Shown in pieces: positions 5,701 to 12,428 of a DNA stretch of 12,428 nucleotides. The stretch covers positions 1 to 12,428 of the forward strand of contig JBAZOP010000085.1 of the NCBI GenBank assembly GCA_041648665.1. The letters run 5' to 3'. The first letter of the stretch is position 1. Each line of letters begins with the position of its first letter. The notes under the pieces were generated by a model that saw nothing but the letters and a program-made list of their open reading frames with translations, had not been told where the DNA came from and ran no database searches. The position numbers and the translations under genes were made by a program. The DNA is from a bacterium (GTDB lineage: Bacteria; UBA10199; 2-02-FULL-44-16; JAAZCA01).

Positions 5701-7832
5701 TGACCATCAAGATCAACATAGACGGCAGGGAGCTCGATGCGAATGAAGGCGAGACGATCCTCGCTGTGGCCCAGCGTGCGGGCATAAAGATTCCCACTCT
5801 CTGCCACCACCCCGAGCTTGCGCCCTACGGCTCCTGCTTCATCTGCGTGGTCGAGGTGGCCGGCGCGCCGAGGCTTCTGCCGTCATGCGCGACCCTGGTC
5901 TCAGAGGGCATGGTAGTGAGAACCGACTCAAAGCGCGTGCTCGCGTCGCGCAAACTCTGCATCGAGCTGATCCTCTCGGACCACGTGGGCGATTGCCGCG
6001 GCCCCTGCCAGGTGGAGTGCCCGGCCGGCATAGACATACCGGGCTTCATTTCGCTGCTCGCGCACAAAAGTGAGGAGGAGGCCATAAGGCTCATCAAGGA
6101 GGCGCTGCCATTTCCGGCGAGCCTGGGCCGCGTATGCCCAAGGCCATGCGAGACGCAGTGCAAGCGCGTCTGCGTCGACGACTCGGTCTCCATCTGTTTC
6201 CTCAAGCGCTACATCGCCGACCGGGATCTCGCGCGGCCGGATCCGTACGTGCCGCCGGCCGGACCGTCTACCGGTAAAAAAGTGGCGATCGTTGGCGCCG
6301 GACCGGCCGGGCTCTCGGCCGCGTTTTACTTAAGGCGCCAGGGGCACGAGATCACGGTCTTCGACGCGCACGACGAGGCCGGCGGCATGCTGCGCTACGG
6401 CATACCGGCATATCGCCTGCCGCGCGACGTGTTGGCGAAGGAGATCGACGTAATAAGAAAGATGGGCGTTGCGATCGAGTGCGGGAAGAGGTTCGGCCGC
6501 GACTTCACGATCGACTCCCTGACAAAGGACTTCGACGCGCTGTTCCTCGCCATCGGCGCGCAGAGCTCGTCGGCCATGCGCGTGGAGGGCGAGGGGGCCG
6601 CGCTGCCGGGCATCGATTTTCTGGAGAAGGTCGCGGAGGGGTTTGAGCTCGACATCGGTGACGACGTGGTGGTGGTCGGCGGCGGCAACACGGCGATAGA
6701 CGCCGCGCGCACATCTCTTCGGTTGGGCGCAGGAAACGTCAGCATACTCTATCGCCGCACCCGCGAGGAGATGCCGGCCGACAGGGTCGAGATCGAGGCT
6801 GCGGAGCGGGAAGGGGTGAAGATCAGCTTCCTCGCTGCGCCTGTGAAGATGGCGCAACACGGCGGCGGAATCGAGCTCACCTGCATCAAGATGAAGCTGG
6901 GAGAGCCCGACGCCTCCGGCAGGCGCAGGCCGATTCCGATCGATGGCTCGGAATTCAAGTTGGAGGCCTCGACCGTCATCGCGGCGATAGGCCAGGGCGT
7001 GGACGCGGACTGCATAGACGAGACGAGCGAGATAAAGCTCACCAAGTGGAAGACGCTGGACGTGAACCCGGACACATTCGAGACGAGCCGTGCGGGCGTC
7101 TTCGCCGGCGGAGACTGCGCGACCGGAGCGGACATCGCTGTCACCGCGATAGCCGCCGGCCGCAAGGCAGCGGCCTCGATAGACGAATATCTCAGGGGCG
7201 AGAAAGTGGTTGGCGAGCCGAAGGCCTATCTCCACCTCATGGCGGAGAAGCCCGAGGACTCTCCTGAAGAAATAAAGCGTCTGATGCGCGAGAGGCCGGC
7301 AGGGCGCGAGGCTATGCCGGAGCTCCCTGCAAAGAAGCGCGCCAAGTCCTTCGACGAGGTCGAGATCGGTTTCACCGCGGAACAGGCGCGCAAGGAGGCG
7401 GAGCGGTGCCTCTCCTGCGGTTGCCGTTCCTACGACTCCTGCGCCATACGCACGCTGGCGCTCGACCTGGGCGCCGAACCTGCGCGCTTCGCAGGGGAGA
7501 AACGCCGTTTCTTCGTGGACGAGAGCCATCCCAAGATACGCTATGAGTCGCACAAGTGCATAATGTGCGGTTCTTGCATAAGGGTCTGCTCCGAGGTAAA
7601 GGGTCTCGACGCGCTGGGCTTCGTGGGCCGAGGCTTTTTTGCCGCAATGAAACCGGCGATGGAGAGGCCCTGGGACCTCTCGAGCTGCGACGCGTGCCTC
7701 AAGTGCGTGCCCATGTGCCCCACGGGGGCCATCTCCCTCAAGGTGACCGCGGCCGACGAGGCGAGGGCCAGATTCGAAGGCAAAAAGGACGCGTCCAAGG
7801 ACGTGACGGACGAGACAAAGGAGAGAACATGA
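5697..7832 (+). CDS. NuoG-N / GltD-NfnB-like FAD, NAD(P) and Fe-S oxidoreductase fusion
   Basis: A 711-residue subunit without a molybdopterin or hydrogenase domain. In order: a plant-type [2Fe-2S] domain (1-75; C36-x10-C47-x2-C50-x13-C64) as in NuoG; an Fe-S helical domain of the GltD/dihydropyrimidine-dehydrogenase type (about 85-178; H96, C100, C104, C108, then GRVCPRPCETQC at 144-155); the FAD fold VAIVGAGPAGLSAA (196-209); the NAD(P) fold VVVVGGGNTAIDAA (324-337); YRRTREEMPA (352-361), whose arginines suggest NADPH over NADH as in GltD/NfnB; the closing FAD motif GVFAGGDCATGADIAV (467-482); and cysteines C571, C574, C576, C582, then two [4Fe-4S] sites (C621/624/627/631 and C664/667/670/674). 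The start is the ATG at 5697 or 5700, not the open stretch back to 5550, because ATGA overlaps the previous stop. With its neighbour it would link NADH, NAD(P)H and a low-potential carrier such as ferredoxin. Confidence 0.9.
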   Translation: MMTIKINIDGRELDANEGETILAVAQRAGIKIPTLCHHPELAPYGSCFICVVEVAGAPRLLPSCATLVSEGMVVRTDSKRVLASRKLCIELILSDHVGDCRGPCQVECPAGIDIPGFISLLAHKSEEEAIRLIKEALPFPASLGRVCPRPCETQCKRVCVDDSVSICFLKRYIADRDLARPDPYVPPAGPSTGKKVAIVGAGPAGLSAAFYLRRQGHEITVFDAHDEAGGMLRYGIPAYRLPRDVLAKEIDVIRKMGVAIECGKRFGRDFTIDSLTKDFDALFLAIGAQSSSAMRVEGEGAALPGIDFLEKVAEGFELDIGDDVVVVGGGNTAIDAARTSLRLGAGNVSILYRRTREEMPADRVEIEAAEREGVKISFLAAPVKMAQHGGGIELTCIKMKLGEPDASGRRRPIPIDGSEFKLEASTVIAAIGQGVDADCIDETSEIKLTKWKTLDVNPDTFETSRAGVFAGGDCATGADIAVTAIAAGRKAAASIDEYLRGEKVVGEPKAYLHLMAEKPEDSPEEIKRLMRERPAGREAMPELPAKKRAKSFDEVEIGFTAEQARKEAERCLSCGCRSYDSCAIRTLALDLGAEPARFAGEKRRFFVDESHPKIRYESHKCIMCGSCIRVCSEVKGLDALGFVGRGFFAAMKPAMERPWDLSSCDACLKCVPMCPTGAISLKVTAADEARARFEGKKDASKDVTDETKERT

Positions 7833-8569
7833 CAAGGACATTCGATCACCTCTTCATCCTGGGCAGGCCTGCTGCGGGCAAATCCGAATTCATGGACTTC
7901 ATGAAGAAGATCTCCGATGCGGAGCGCACCGATCGCTTTCACATAGGGAAGTTCATCGAGCTGGACGACTTCGTCTGGCTCTGGGAGAAATTCCGCGAGG
8001 ACGACATCTGGGAGAAGGTTCTGGGCAAGAGGCTCTACTCCTCCCGCTACGAGGGCCAGTACAACATGGAGGACGCTCGCCTCTTCGACTTCCTCATAGA
8101 GAAGCTCAACCGCGAGGTGATCGAGCGCTATCTCCCGCGCGATGAGTTCTACGTCGAGCACACGCTCTTCATCGAGTTCGCGCGCGGCGGGGAGAAGCCG
8201 TATTTGGAAGCGCTCGCAGGCTTCGACCCGAGCGTCCTCGATCGCTCCGCGATCCTGCGCATAGAGGTCTCGCGCGACGAGAGCTTCCGCCGCAACGAGG
8301 CGCGCTATCGCGAGAAGCTCAAGCACACGGTCCTCGCGCACAAGTGCCCTGAACCCAACATGAAGCGCTTTTACAGCGAGGACGACTGGCCGCAGCTCAC
8401 GAAAGGGAAGATGTCCGGGAAGATCGCGGTGGGCGGTGTGGAGGTCCCCTTCGTCACCATGAACAACGAGCCCGAATCGACCGATCCCAAGGTCCTGGGC
8501 CCCCGCTACGGCGATGCGCTGGCAATGCTATGGGAATTGTACTCGAACAACTCCAAGACCATCGCATGA
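7829..8569 (+). CDS. P-loop NTPase/kinase-like protein of unknown function
   Basis: 246 residues; family not recognised. DHLFILGRPAAGKSEF (6-21) is a classical strand plus Walker A loop (G12-x4-G17-K18-S19). SAILRIEVSRDESFRRNEAR (140-159), then YREK, resembles the strand and arginine-rich lid of nucleoside and small-molecule kinases; R143, R149, R154, R155 and R159 could contact phosphate. DEFYVEH (105-111) is a candidate acidic strand for the metal. There is no transmembrane segment and no AAA+ or GTPase signature (no NKxD). The ATG at 7829 overlaps the previous TGA (ATGA) and has AAAGGAGA just upstream, so it is co-translated with the two oxidoreductase genes and should act with them, for example in regulation, cofactor modification or assembly; this is inference from position only. 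It is the last gene of the run; no clear intrinsic terminator follows. Confidence 0.82.
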   Translation: MTRTFDHLFILGRPAAGKSEFMDFMKKISDAERTDRFHIGKFIELDDFVWLWEKFREDDIWEKVLGKRLYSSRYEGQYNMEDARLFDFLIEKLNREVIERYLPRDEFYVEHTLFIEFARGGEKPYLEALAGFDPSVLDRSAILRIEVSRDESFRRNEARYREKLKHTVLAHKCPEPNMKRFYSEDDWPQLTKGKMSGKIAVGGVEVPFVTMNNEPESTDPKVLGPRYGDALAMLWELYSNNSKTIA

Positions 8570-8593
8570 CTCTGTGCAACCATTTGATATAAT
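8566..8593 (+). promoter_or_regulatory. Extended -10 sigma-70-type promoter for the 302-residue protein
   Basis: TGATATAAT at 8585-8593 is a perfect extended -10 (TGnTATAAT). ATGACT at 8566-8571, 16 bases upstream, matches TTGACA at four of six positions and partly overlaps the stop codon of the P-loop gene. Transcription would begin near 8599-8601, giving a leader of about 60 bases before the ATG at 8663. This suggests the downstream gene is a separate transcription unit from the oxidoreductase operon. Confidence 0.6.
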
Positions 8594-8599
8594 TAAAGA

Positions 8600-8615
8600 A
8601 CCCATCGCGATGGGT
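8600..8615. promoter_or_regulatory. Perfect 16-bp palindrome at the predicted transcription start
   Basis: ACCCATCGCGATGGGT is fully self-complementary with no spacer. It starts at the expected +1 of the extended -10 promoter, where a dimeric repressor would block transcription. As RNA it could fold only by losing central pairs to a loop, and no T-run follows, so a terminator is unlikely. The binding protein is unknown. A second 8-bp palindrome, GGATATCC, lies at 8622-8629. Confidence 0.4.
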
Positions 8616-8662
8616 CGGTCCGGATATCCCGCAACTTTTCAGCGTTTGCTCCGATAATCAGG

Positions 8663-9571
8663 ATGATGCGCTCATTCTTCACATCATTCATGCCCGTGTC
8701 CCTTGCGCCGGCCTATGCGTTCGCAGGCTCCGCGCCGCGGTTTTCTCCGGCCGGGCCCGTTGCGGGAGATCCTGTCGATGGATTTTCAATGGTCGACAAG
8801 CGCCCGCTCTTCAGCGCGCGAGCGCCTGAGTTGACGCATGCCTCTCTTTTTGCGCGCATCCCGGATAATCCGGATGATACCGTGGCGGTTCCGCCGCGCC
8901 TCGAAAAAGACATCGACACTGTGGACGCTGACTATGACCCGCTGTCCGACATAATGGATTTATGCTTCGATGCGGGCATGGTCAAAGCCGTCGACGTCCA
9001 CACGGCGATGCTCGGCATGAGGATGTTCAAAGCCATCAGATTTGAGGACGCGGTCCTGGCGAGTCTGTTCCTGAAGAGAGAATGGATCATGAAGTTTGCA
9101 AAGAGGGAGCGCAACGCGATGAAAAGTATCTCCGCAACCCTCGAGTCCAGGGAGGCGGAGCTCGATCTGGTCAATGAGTCGCTCAAGAATATGGAACTCA
9201 ATCTGGCCAAACAACAGCGCAGGCAGCGCGGGCCCATGTTGCAAAGGCTCAAGGCCGCTGCGACATCCCTCCTCCATCGGATCAACCCGGCTAAGGGGAA
9301 GGGCGAATCGCATCCTGCCGCGGAGCAAAAACGCCAGACGCTTGAACTCGCCTCCCTGGTCGGAGACATGAAGGAGAAAAGGGATAAGCTCGAAGCGGAT
9401 ATCGCCGGGATAAAGGTAGCCAAGGAGTGGCTGAGTTACACCGTGAACTCTGAGCTGGGTTTTATCTGTTTTACTCACAAAGGCTGCAAGGTCGCGGCTG
9501 CCCTCGATCGCATGAAGGGCGATCCCAGGATGAACGAAATGTCCATAGACGATTACCTCAAGATCATCTGA
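8663..9571 (+). CDS. Coiled-coil protein of unknown function, possibly exported
   Basis: 302 residues; not recognised. The first 22 residues (MMRSFFTSFMPVSLAPAYAF, then AG) form one arginine, a hydrophobic stretch and a small-residue AFA-G site, so a weak signal peptide is possible, though the two prolines make it atypical. Residues 23-90 are Pro/Ala-rich and likely disordered. Residues about 93-140 are helical (DIMDLCFDAGMVKAVDVHTA). Residues 143-187 and 220-256 have the charged heptad look of coiled coils, separated by a basic linker (about 188-215). The C-terminus contains two cysteines (C269, C275). ATGATG at 8663 has only a short AGG close by, so the exact start is uncertain. It has its own promoter with a palindrome and converges on the macB-like gene with a one-base gap between stop codons. 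Confidence 0.7.
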   Translation: MMRSFFTSFMPVSLAPAYAFAGSAPRFSPAGPVAGDPVDGFSMVDKRPLFSARAPELTHASLFARIPDNPDDTVAVPPRLEKDIDTVDADYDPLSDIMDLCFDAGMVKAVDVHTAMLGMRMFKAIRFEDAVLASLFLKREWIMKFAKRERNAMKSISATLESREAELDLVNESLKNMELNLAKQQRRQRGPMLQRLKAAATSLLHRINPAKGKGESHPAAEQKRQTLELASLVGDMKEKRDKLEADIAGIKVAKEWLSYTVNSELGFICFTHKGCKVAAALDRMKGDPRMNEMSIDDYLKII

Positions 9572-9572
9572 T

Positions 9573-11534
9573 TCACTCGTATCTCAGCGCTTCGACGGGG
9601 TCTAGCTCGGAGGCCTTCTTGGCAGGCCACATGCCGAAGAAGAGCCCCACTGCCGCCGAAAAGATCGTCGATAGCGCGATGGAGAAGAGGGTGACTTTCA
9701 CCGCCCAGCCTGCGAACAGGGCGAGGCCCATGGCGACGATGCCGCCGATCAGCACGCCGATCGCCCCGCCGCTCACCGTCATCACAATCGATTCTATGAG
9801 GAACTGCGCCATTATGTCGATCTTTCGGGCGCCGATCGCCTTTCTCAATCCGATCTCGCGGGTGCGCTCCGTGACCGACACGAGCATGATGTTCATGATC
9901 CCTATGCCGCCGACCAGGAGCGAGATCGCGGCTATTATCCCAAGGAGCGTGCTCATGGTCTTCATCGTTCCGCTGAGCATCTCCTGGATCTCGCTCATGT
10001 TGCGGATATGAAAGCTGTCTTCATCGTCCTGATAAAGTCTGTGCCGCTTCTTTATGATCTCTTCTATCCGTTCCTGAGCCAGGTCGACGGAGGAGGCGCT
10101 GGCGACCTCCACGTATATGCTGTCCAGGTAGTCCTTTCCGAAGAGGCGGTACATAGCGGTGGTGACGGGGACGTAGATGGTGTCGTCCTGGTCGCGCGGG
10201 CCCATGGAGCCCTTCTCCGGCAGGACGCCGATGACCGTGAAATTGATGCGGTTGATCTTCAGCGTAGTGCCTATCGGATCGGCGTTGCCGTAGAGCTTTT
10301 CGAGTATGGTGGTCCCGATGAGCGCCACCTTCGCTCGCTGGGCGAACTCCTCTCGTGTGAACCATCTTCCGACTTCGGGCATGGTCGCCCTTATCTCGCC
10401 GTAGTCGTATCCCACGCCCTCGATGCTCGTGTTCCAGTTCTCGTTGAGGTAGACCGCCTGTGCGCTTCCACTCACGAGGCCCGTGACCCTTTTGACCAGC
10501 GGCGACAGAGACTCGATCGCCTCGACGTCCTGGGGCGTGAATCTAGTCACTGTACCCACTCCGCCGGCTACGCCGTGCATCCTCGACGATCCGCCCTGCA
10601 CGTTGAGCAGGTTGGATCCCAGGGTTTTCAGCCTCTCGGCTATGGATTCCTTGGCCCCGGCCCCCAGCGCCAGCATCGCGATGACCGCGGCTACGCCCAC
10701 GAGTATGCCGAGCATGGAGAGGACGGAACGGACGCGATTCGACAGTATCGTGTTCGTAGCCTGTCGGAAATACCCGATGACTTCGCCCTTGTTGAGGGAT
10801 GACCTCTTCGTGGCCAGGACTTCGTCTATCGTCTTATGGTTTTCGATGCGTCGGGGCGCATCGCTTCTTTTTAGGTCCGAGACGATCTTCCCGTCGCGCA
10901 TGGTGATGACGCGGTTTGCGTAGGCGGCGATGTCCGGCTCGTGCGTCACCATTATTATGGTCTTGCCCTGCTCGTTGAGCGTCTTGAGCACGGCCATGAT
11001 GTCGTTTCCGCTCTTGGAGTCCAGGTTTCCGGTGGGCTCGTCCGCAAAGAGGATCGCAGGGTCGTTCATCAGGGCCCTGGCGATCGCCACCCTCTGCTGC
11101 TGGCCGCCTGAGAGCTCGCTCGGCCTGTGGTTCGCCCTGTGCTCAAGCCCCACCGAAGTCAGCCTCTGCATGGCGTCGATATCCGCCCCTTTGGACTCCC
11201 CCTTGTAGATGGAGGGGAGATGGACGTTGTCGACGGCGTTCATCCTGCGCAGGAGATGAAACTGCTGAAACACGAAGCCTGCCAGCTGGTTCCTGATCTT
11301 GGCGAGCTCGTCGTCTGAGAGGAGACTCACGTTTCTGCCCAGAAGGACGAAATCGCCGCTGTCCGGCCTGTCGAGGAGACCGAGGATGTGCATGAGCGTG
11401 GATTTGCCGGAGCCGGAGGGGCCCATTATCGCGATGAATTCGCCCGGTTCGACACTGAGGGATACGTCGTCGAGCGCTTTGACCTTCATCTCGTCGTTGC
11501 AATATGTTTTGAATATGTGCTCGAGCTTTATCAT
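9573..11534 (-). CDS. macB: MacB-type ABC transporter, fused ATPase and FtsX-like permease
   Basis: 653 residues, close to the roughly 648 of E. coli MacB. The N-terminal ATPase (1-225) has Walker A GPSGSGKST (38-46), Q-loop Q90, signature LSGGQ (141-145), Walker B ILFADE (161-166), D-loop GNLD and switch histidine H198. The permease has a first membrane segment at about 270-292 (VLSMLGILVGVAAVIAML), a large periplasmic domain (about 295-520), and three C-terminal helices (about 526-552, 578-606, 613-635) with the family motif TREIGLRKAIGAR (558-570). MacB-type proteins are mechanotransmitters that drive export through a periplasmic adaptor rather than moving substrate through the membrane; substrates include peptides, macrolides and lipoproteins, and here are unknown. 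The ATG at 11534 overlaps the adaptor's stop by ATGA. The symbol reflects family, not proven function. Confidence 0.9.
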   Translation of the reverse strand: MIKLEHIFKTYCNDEMKVKALDDVSLSVEPGEFIAIMGPSGSGKSTLMHILGLLDRPDSGDFVLLGRNVSLLSDDELAKIRNQLAGFVFQQFHLLRRMNAVDNVHLPSIYKGESKGADIDAMQRLTSVGLEHRANHRPSELSGGQQQRVAIARALMNDPAILFADEPTGNLDSKSGNDIMAVLKTLNEQGKTIIMVTHEPDIAAYANRVITMRDGKIVSDLKRSDAPRRIENHKTIDEVLATKRSSLNKGEVIGYFRQATNTILSNRVRSVLSMLGILVGVAAVIAMLALGAGAKESIAERLKTLGSNLLNVQGGSSRMHGVAGGVGTVTRFTPQDVEAIESLSPLVKRVTGLVSGSAQAVYLNENWNTSIEGVGYDYGEIRATMPEVGRWFTREEFAQRAKVALIGTTILEKLYGNADPIGTTLKINRINFTVIGVLPEKGSMGPRDQDDTIYVPVTTAMYRLFGKDYLDSIYVEVASASSVDLAQERIEEIIKKRHRLYQDDEDSFHIRNMSEIQEMLSGTMKTMSTLLGIIAAISLLVGGIGIMNIMLVSVTERTREIGLRKAIGARKIDIMAQFLIESIVMTVSGGAIGVLIGGIVAMGLALFAGWAVKVTLFSIALSTIFSAAVGLFFGMWPAKKASELDPVEALRYE

Positions 11535-12428
11535 TTCTTGGCCTTGTCATCCTTTTTCTGGAATGACGGCATGAAAGGCGTGCTCCCGTTGTTCTTCTTC
11601 TTCGGGGCCGAGAAAGAGCGCTGCGTCACGTACACGGTGTCCGACTCGGAGATTCCGGAAACGATTTCCACCAATCCTTCGCTCTCTATGCCCGTCTCGA
11701 CCTCCACCTTTTTCATCGGGGCGTTCGATGGGCTGCTTGCCATGACGAAAGTCTTGTCGCCCTCGCTCAGGAGCGCAGCGGCAGGAACGGTCAACGCGTC
11801 CTTCGCCTCCTTCACCGTGATCGCGAGGTTGGCGCTCATGCCTGAGCGAAAGACCTCCGGGATCTCGTCGGGCAGGATGTCAACCTTGTAGATGGTCACG
11901 TTGTTCACCACCTGCGACTCATAGTCCTTGTGGTCGACCACGGCTCCTATCCTGATCTGCGGATATGCGTCCAGGCTGATCACGGCCCTCTGGCCGATCT
12001 TTATCTCCCCGACGTCGGTCTCGTCCACGTCCGCCTCCACGATCAGGCGGTCGGAGAGCACGAGAACGGCGTCGGCGGTGCCGATCGTCTGCCCCGGCTC
12101 GACGCTGCGCACGATCACGACCCCGTCGATAGGCGCGATCAGGGGTGTCTCCTTGTAGGCATTGGTCCAGTATTTGTACTCCGCTTCTCCCCTGAGTTTT
12201 GCCGCGTCGATCAGCGTGGCGCGATCCATCGAACTCATCAGCGCGAGCACTTCGCCGGACTCGACCGTCTGCCCCTCCTTGACGAGTATATTTTCGATCC
12301 GTCCGTTGATCGGCGGCTTGATCTCCAGCCGGTTCTGCGGCTTGACCGTCCCCACGGTGGATACCACAAGGGAGATATCGCCGCGGGCAGGCTTCGTCGG
12401 AACGAGTTTTTGTTCCGAATCGTCGCTG
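11531..12428 (-). CDS. macA: MacA-like periplasmic adaptor (membrane fusion protein), N-terminus beyond window
   Basis: The frame is open at the right edge, so the membrane anchor or signal peptide is not seen; a GTG at 12367 is inside the conserved domain and is not the true start. Visible: ARGDISLVVSTVGTVKPQNR opening the first strand; the biotinyl-lipoyl half motif GRIENILVKEGQTVESGEVL and its partner APIDGVVIVRSVEPGQTIG; the beta-barrel (DVDETDVGEIKIGQRAVISL); and the membrane-proximal part (AALLSEGDKTFVM...GISESDTVYV). Between the two lipoyl halves there are only about 40 residues (from SSMDRATLIDAAKL to TNAYKETPL), far shorter than the long helical hairpin of E. coli MacA. The tail is lysine-rich. 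The stop overlaps macB (ATGA), so the pair is co-translated. The partner outer-membrane channel is not in this window. Confidence 0.88.
   Translation of the reverse strand, partial: SDDSEQKLVPTKPARGDISLVVSTVGTVKPQNRLEIKPPINGRIENILVKEGQTVESGEVLALMSSMDRATLIDAAKLRGEAEYKYWTNAYKETPLIAPIDGVVIVRSVEPGQTIGTADAVLVLSDRLIVEADVDETDVGEIKIGQRAVISLDAYPQIRIGAVVDHKDYESQVVNNVTIYKVDILPDEIPEVFRSGMSANLAITVKEAKDALTVPAAALLSEGDKTFVMASSPSNAPMKKVEVETGIESEGLVEIVSGISESDTVYVTQRSFSAPKKKNNGSTPFMPSFQKKDDKAKK

Noticed and set aside
7556..7828. Extended N-terminus for the P-loop gene
   Set aside because: It overlaps the Fe-S coding end of the previous gene in another frame; the ATG at 7829 has AAAGGAGA and directly precedes the P-loop strand.
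3391..7832. Part of a respiratory complex I (nuo) operon
   Set aside because: No membrane subunits, no NuoB/C/D/I, and the second protein has a GltD-like core in place of the NuoG molybdopterin-like domain.
6330..7841. Long minus-strand open frame (503 codons) opposite the GltD-like gene
   Set aside because: Same shadow effect; no family features, while the plus strand shows dinucleotide folds and Fe-S motifs.
3391..8569. [FeFe]-hydrogenase or formate dehydrogenase catalytic subunit
   Set aside because: No H-cluster motifs (TSCCPxW, MPCxxKxxE) and no molybdopterin domain were found in any frame here.
8861..8882. Imperfect repeat of the 8650-8670 start region (GATAATCnGGATGAT) inside the coding sequence
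   Set aside because: Two short copies with mismatches and an indel, the second fully coding; most likely chance.
10008..10802. 264-codon plus-strand frame opposite macB
   Set aside because: It mirrors the macB coding strand, has no ribosome binding site, and its composition is not protein-like.
1..12428. CRISPR arrays, tRNA/rRNA genes, insertion sequences, prophage genes
   Set aside because: No regularly spaced repeats, cloverleaf-like sequence, transposase motifs or terminal inverted repeats were seen on either strand.

Overview
This window looks like a chromosomal segment from a GC-rich Gram-negative bacterium, probably an anaerobic or facultative member of the former Deltaproteobacteria or a neighbouring phylum. 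That is an inference. It rests on high GC with G/C-rich third positions, frequent ATA and AGG codons, a periplasmic adaptor plus MacB-type ABC pair, and a multi-cluster soluble NAD(P)H oxidoreductase. No rRNA, tRNA, insertion sequence, CRISPR array or phage gene was seen. The two window edges cut through genes.

Left part (1-2041): the tail of a HEAT-repeat-like protein, a small RelE/ParE-like reading frame on the opposite strand with no visible antitoxin, a flavodoxin-fold FMN reductase with a cysteine cluster, an unrecognised 173-residue protein facing it, and a roughly 400-bp AT-rich gap. The gap carries a probable intrinsic terminator for the leftward MFS exporter gene (2042-3289).

Centre (3391-8569): three rightward genes joined by two ATGA stop/start overlaps. 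The first is a NuoE-NuoF fusion with a thioredoxin-like domain and a C-terminal two-cluster ferredoxin domain. The second fuses a NuoG-type [2Fe-2S] domain, a GltD/NfnB-type FAD-NAD(P) core and a C-terminal two-cluster ferredoxin domain. The third is an unrecognised P-loop protein. The first two together carry an NADH/FMN site, an FAD/NAD(P)H site and many Fe-S clusters, but no hydrogenase, formate dehydrogenase or molybdopterin domain. They could form a soluble enzyme coupling NADH, NADPH and ferredoxin, perhaps by electron bifurcation. This is the most interesting system in the window, and the coupled P-loop gene is its least explained part.

Right part (8570-12428): a good extended -10 promoter with a perfect 16-bp palindrome at the expected transcription start precedes a coiled-coil protein of unknown function. 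That gene converges, with a one-base gap, on a leftward macA-macB-like operon. The adaptor is cut by the right edge, overlaps macB by ATGA, and has an unusually short helical hairpin. No outer-membrane channel gene is in view.
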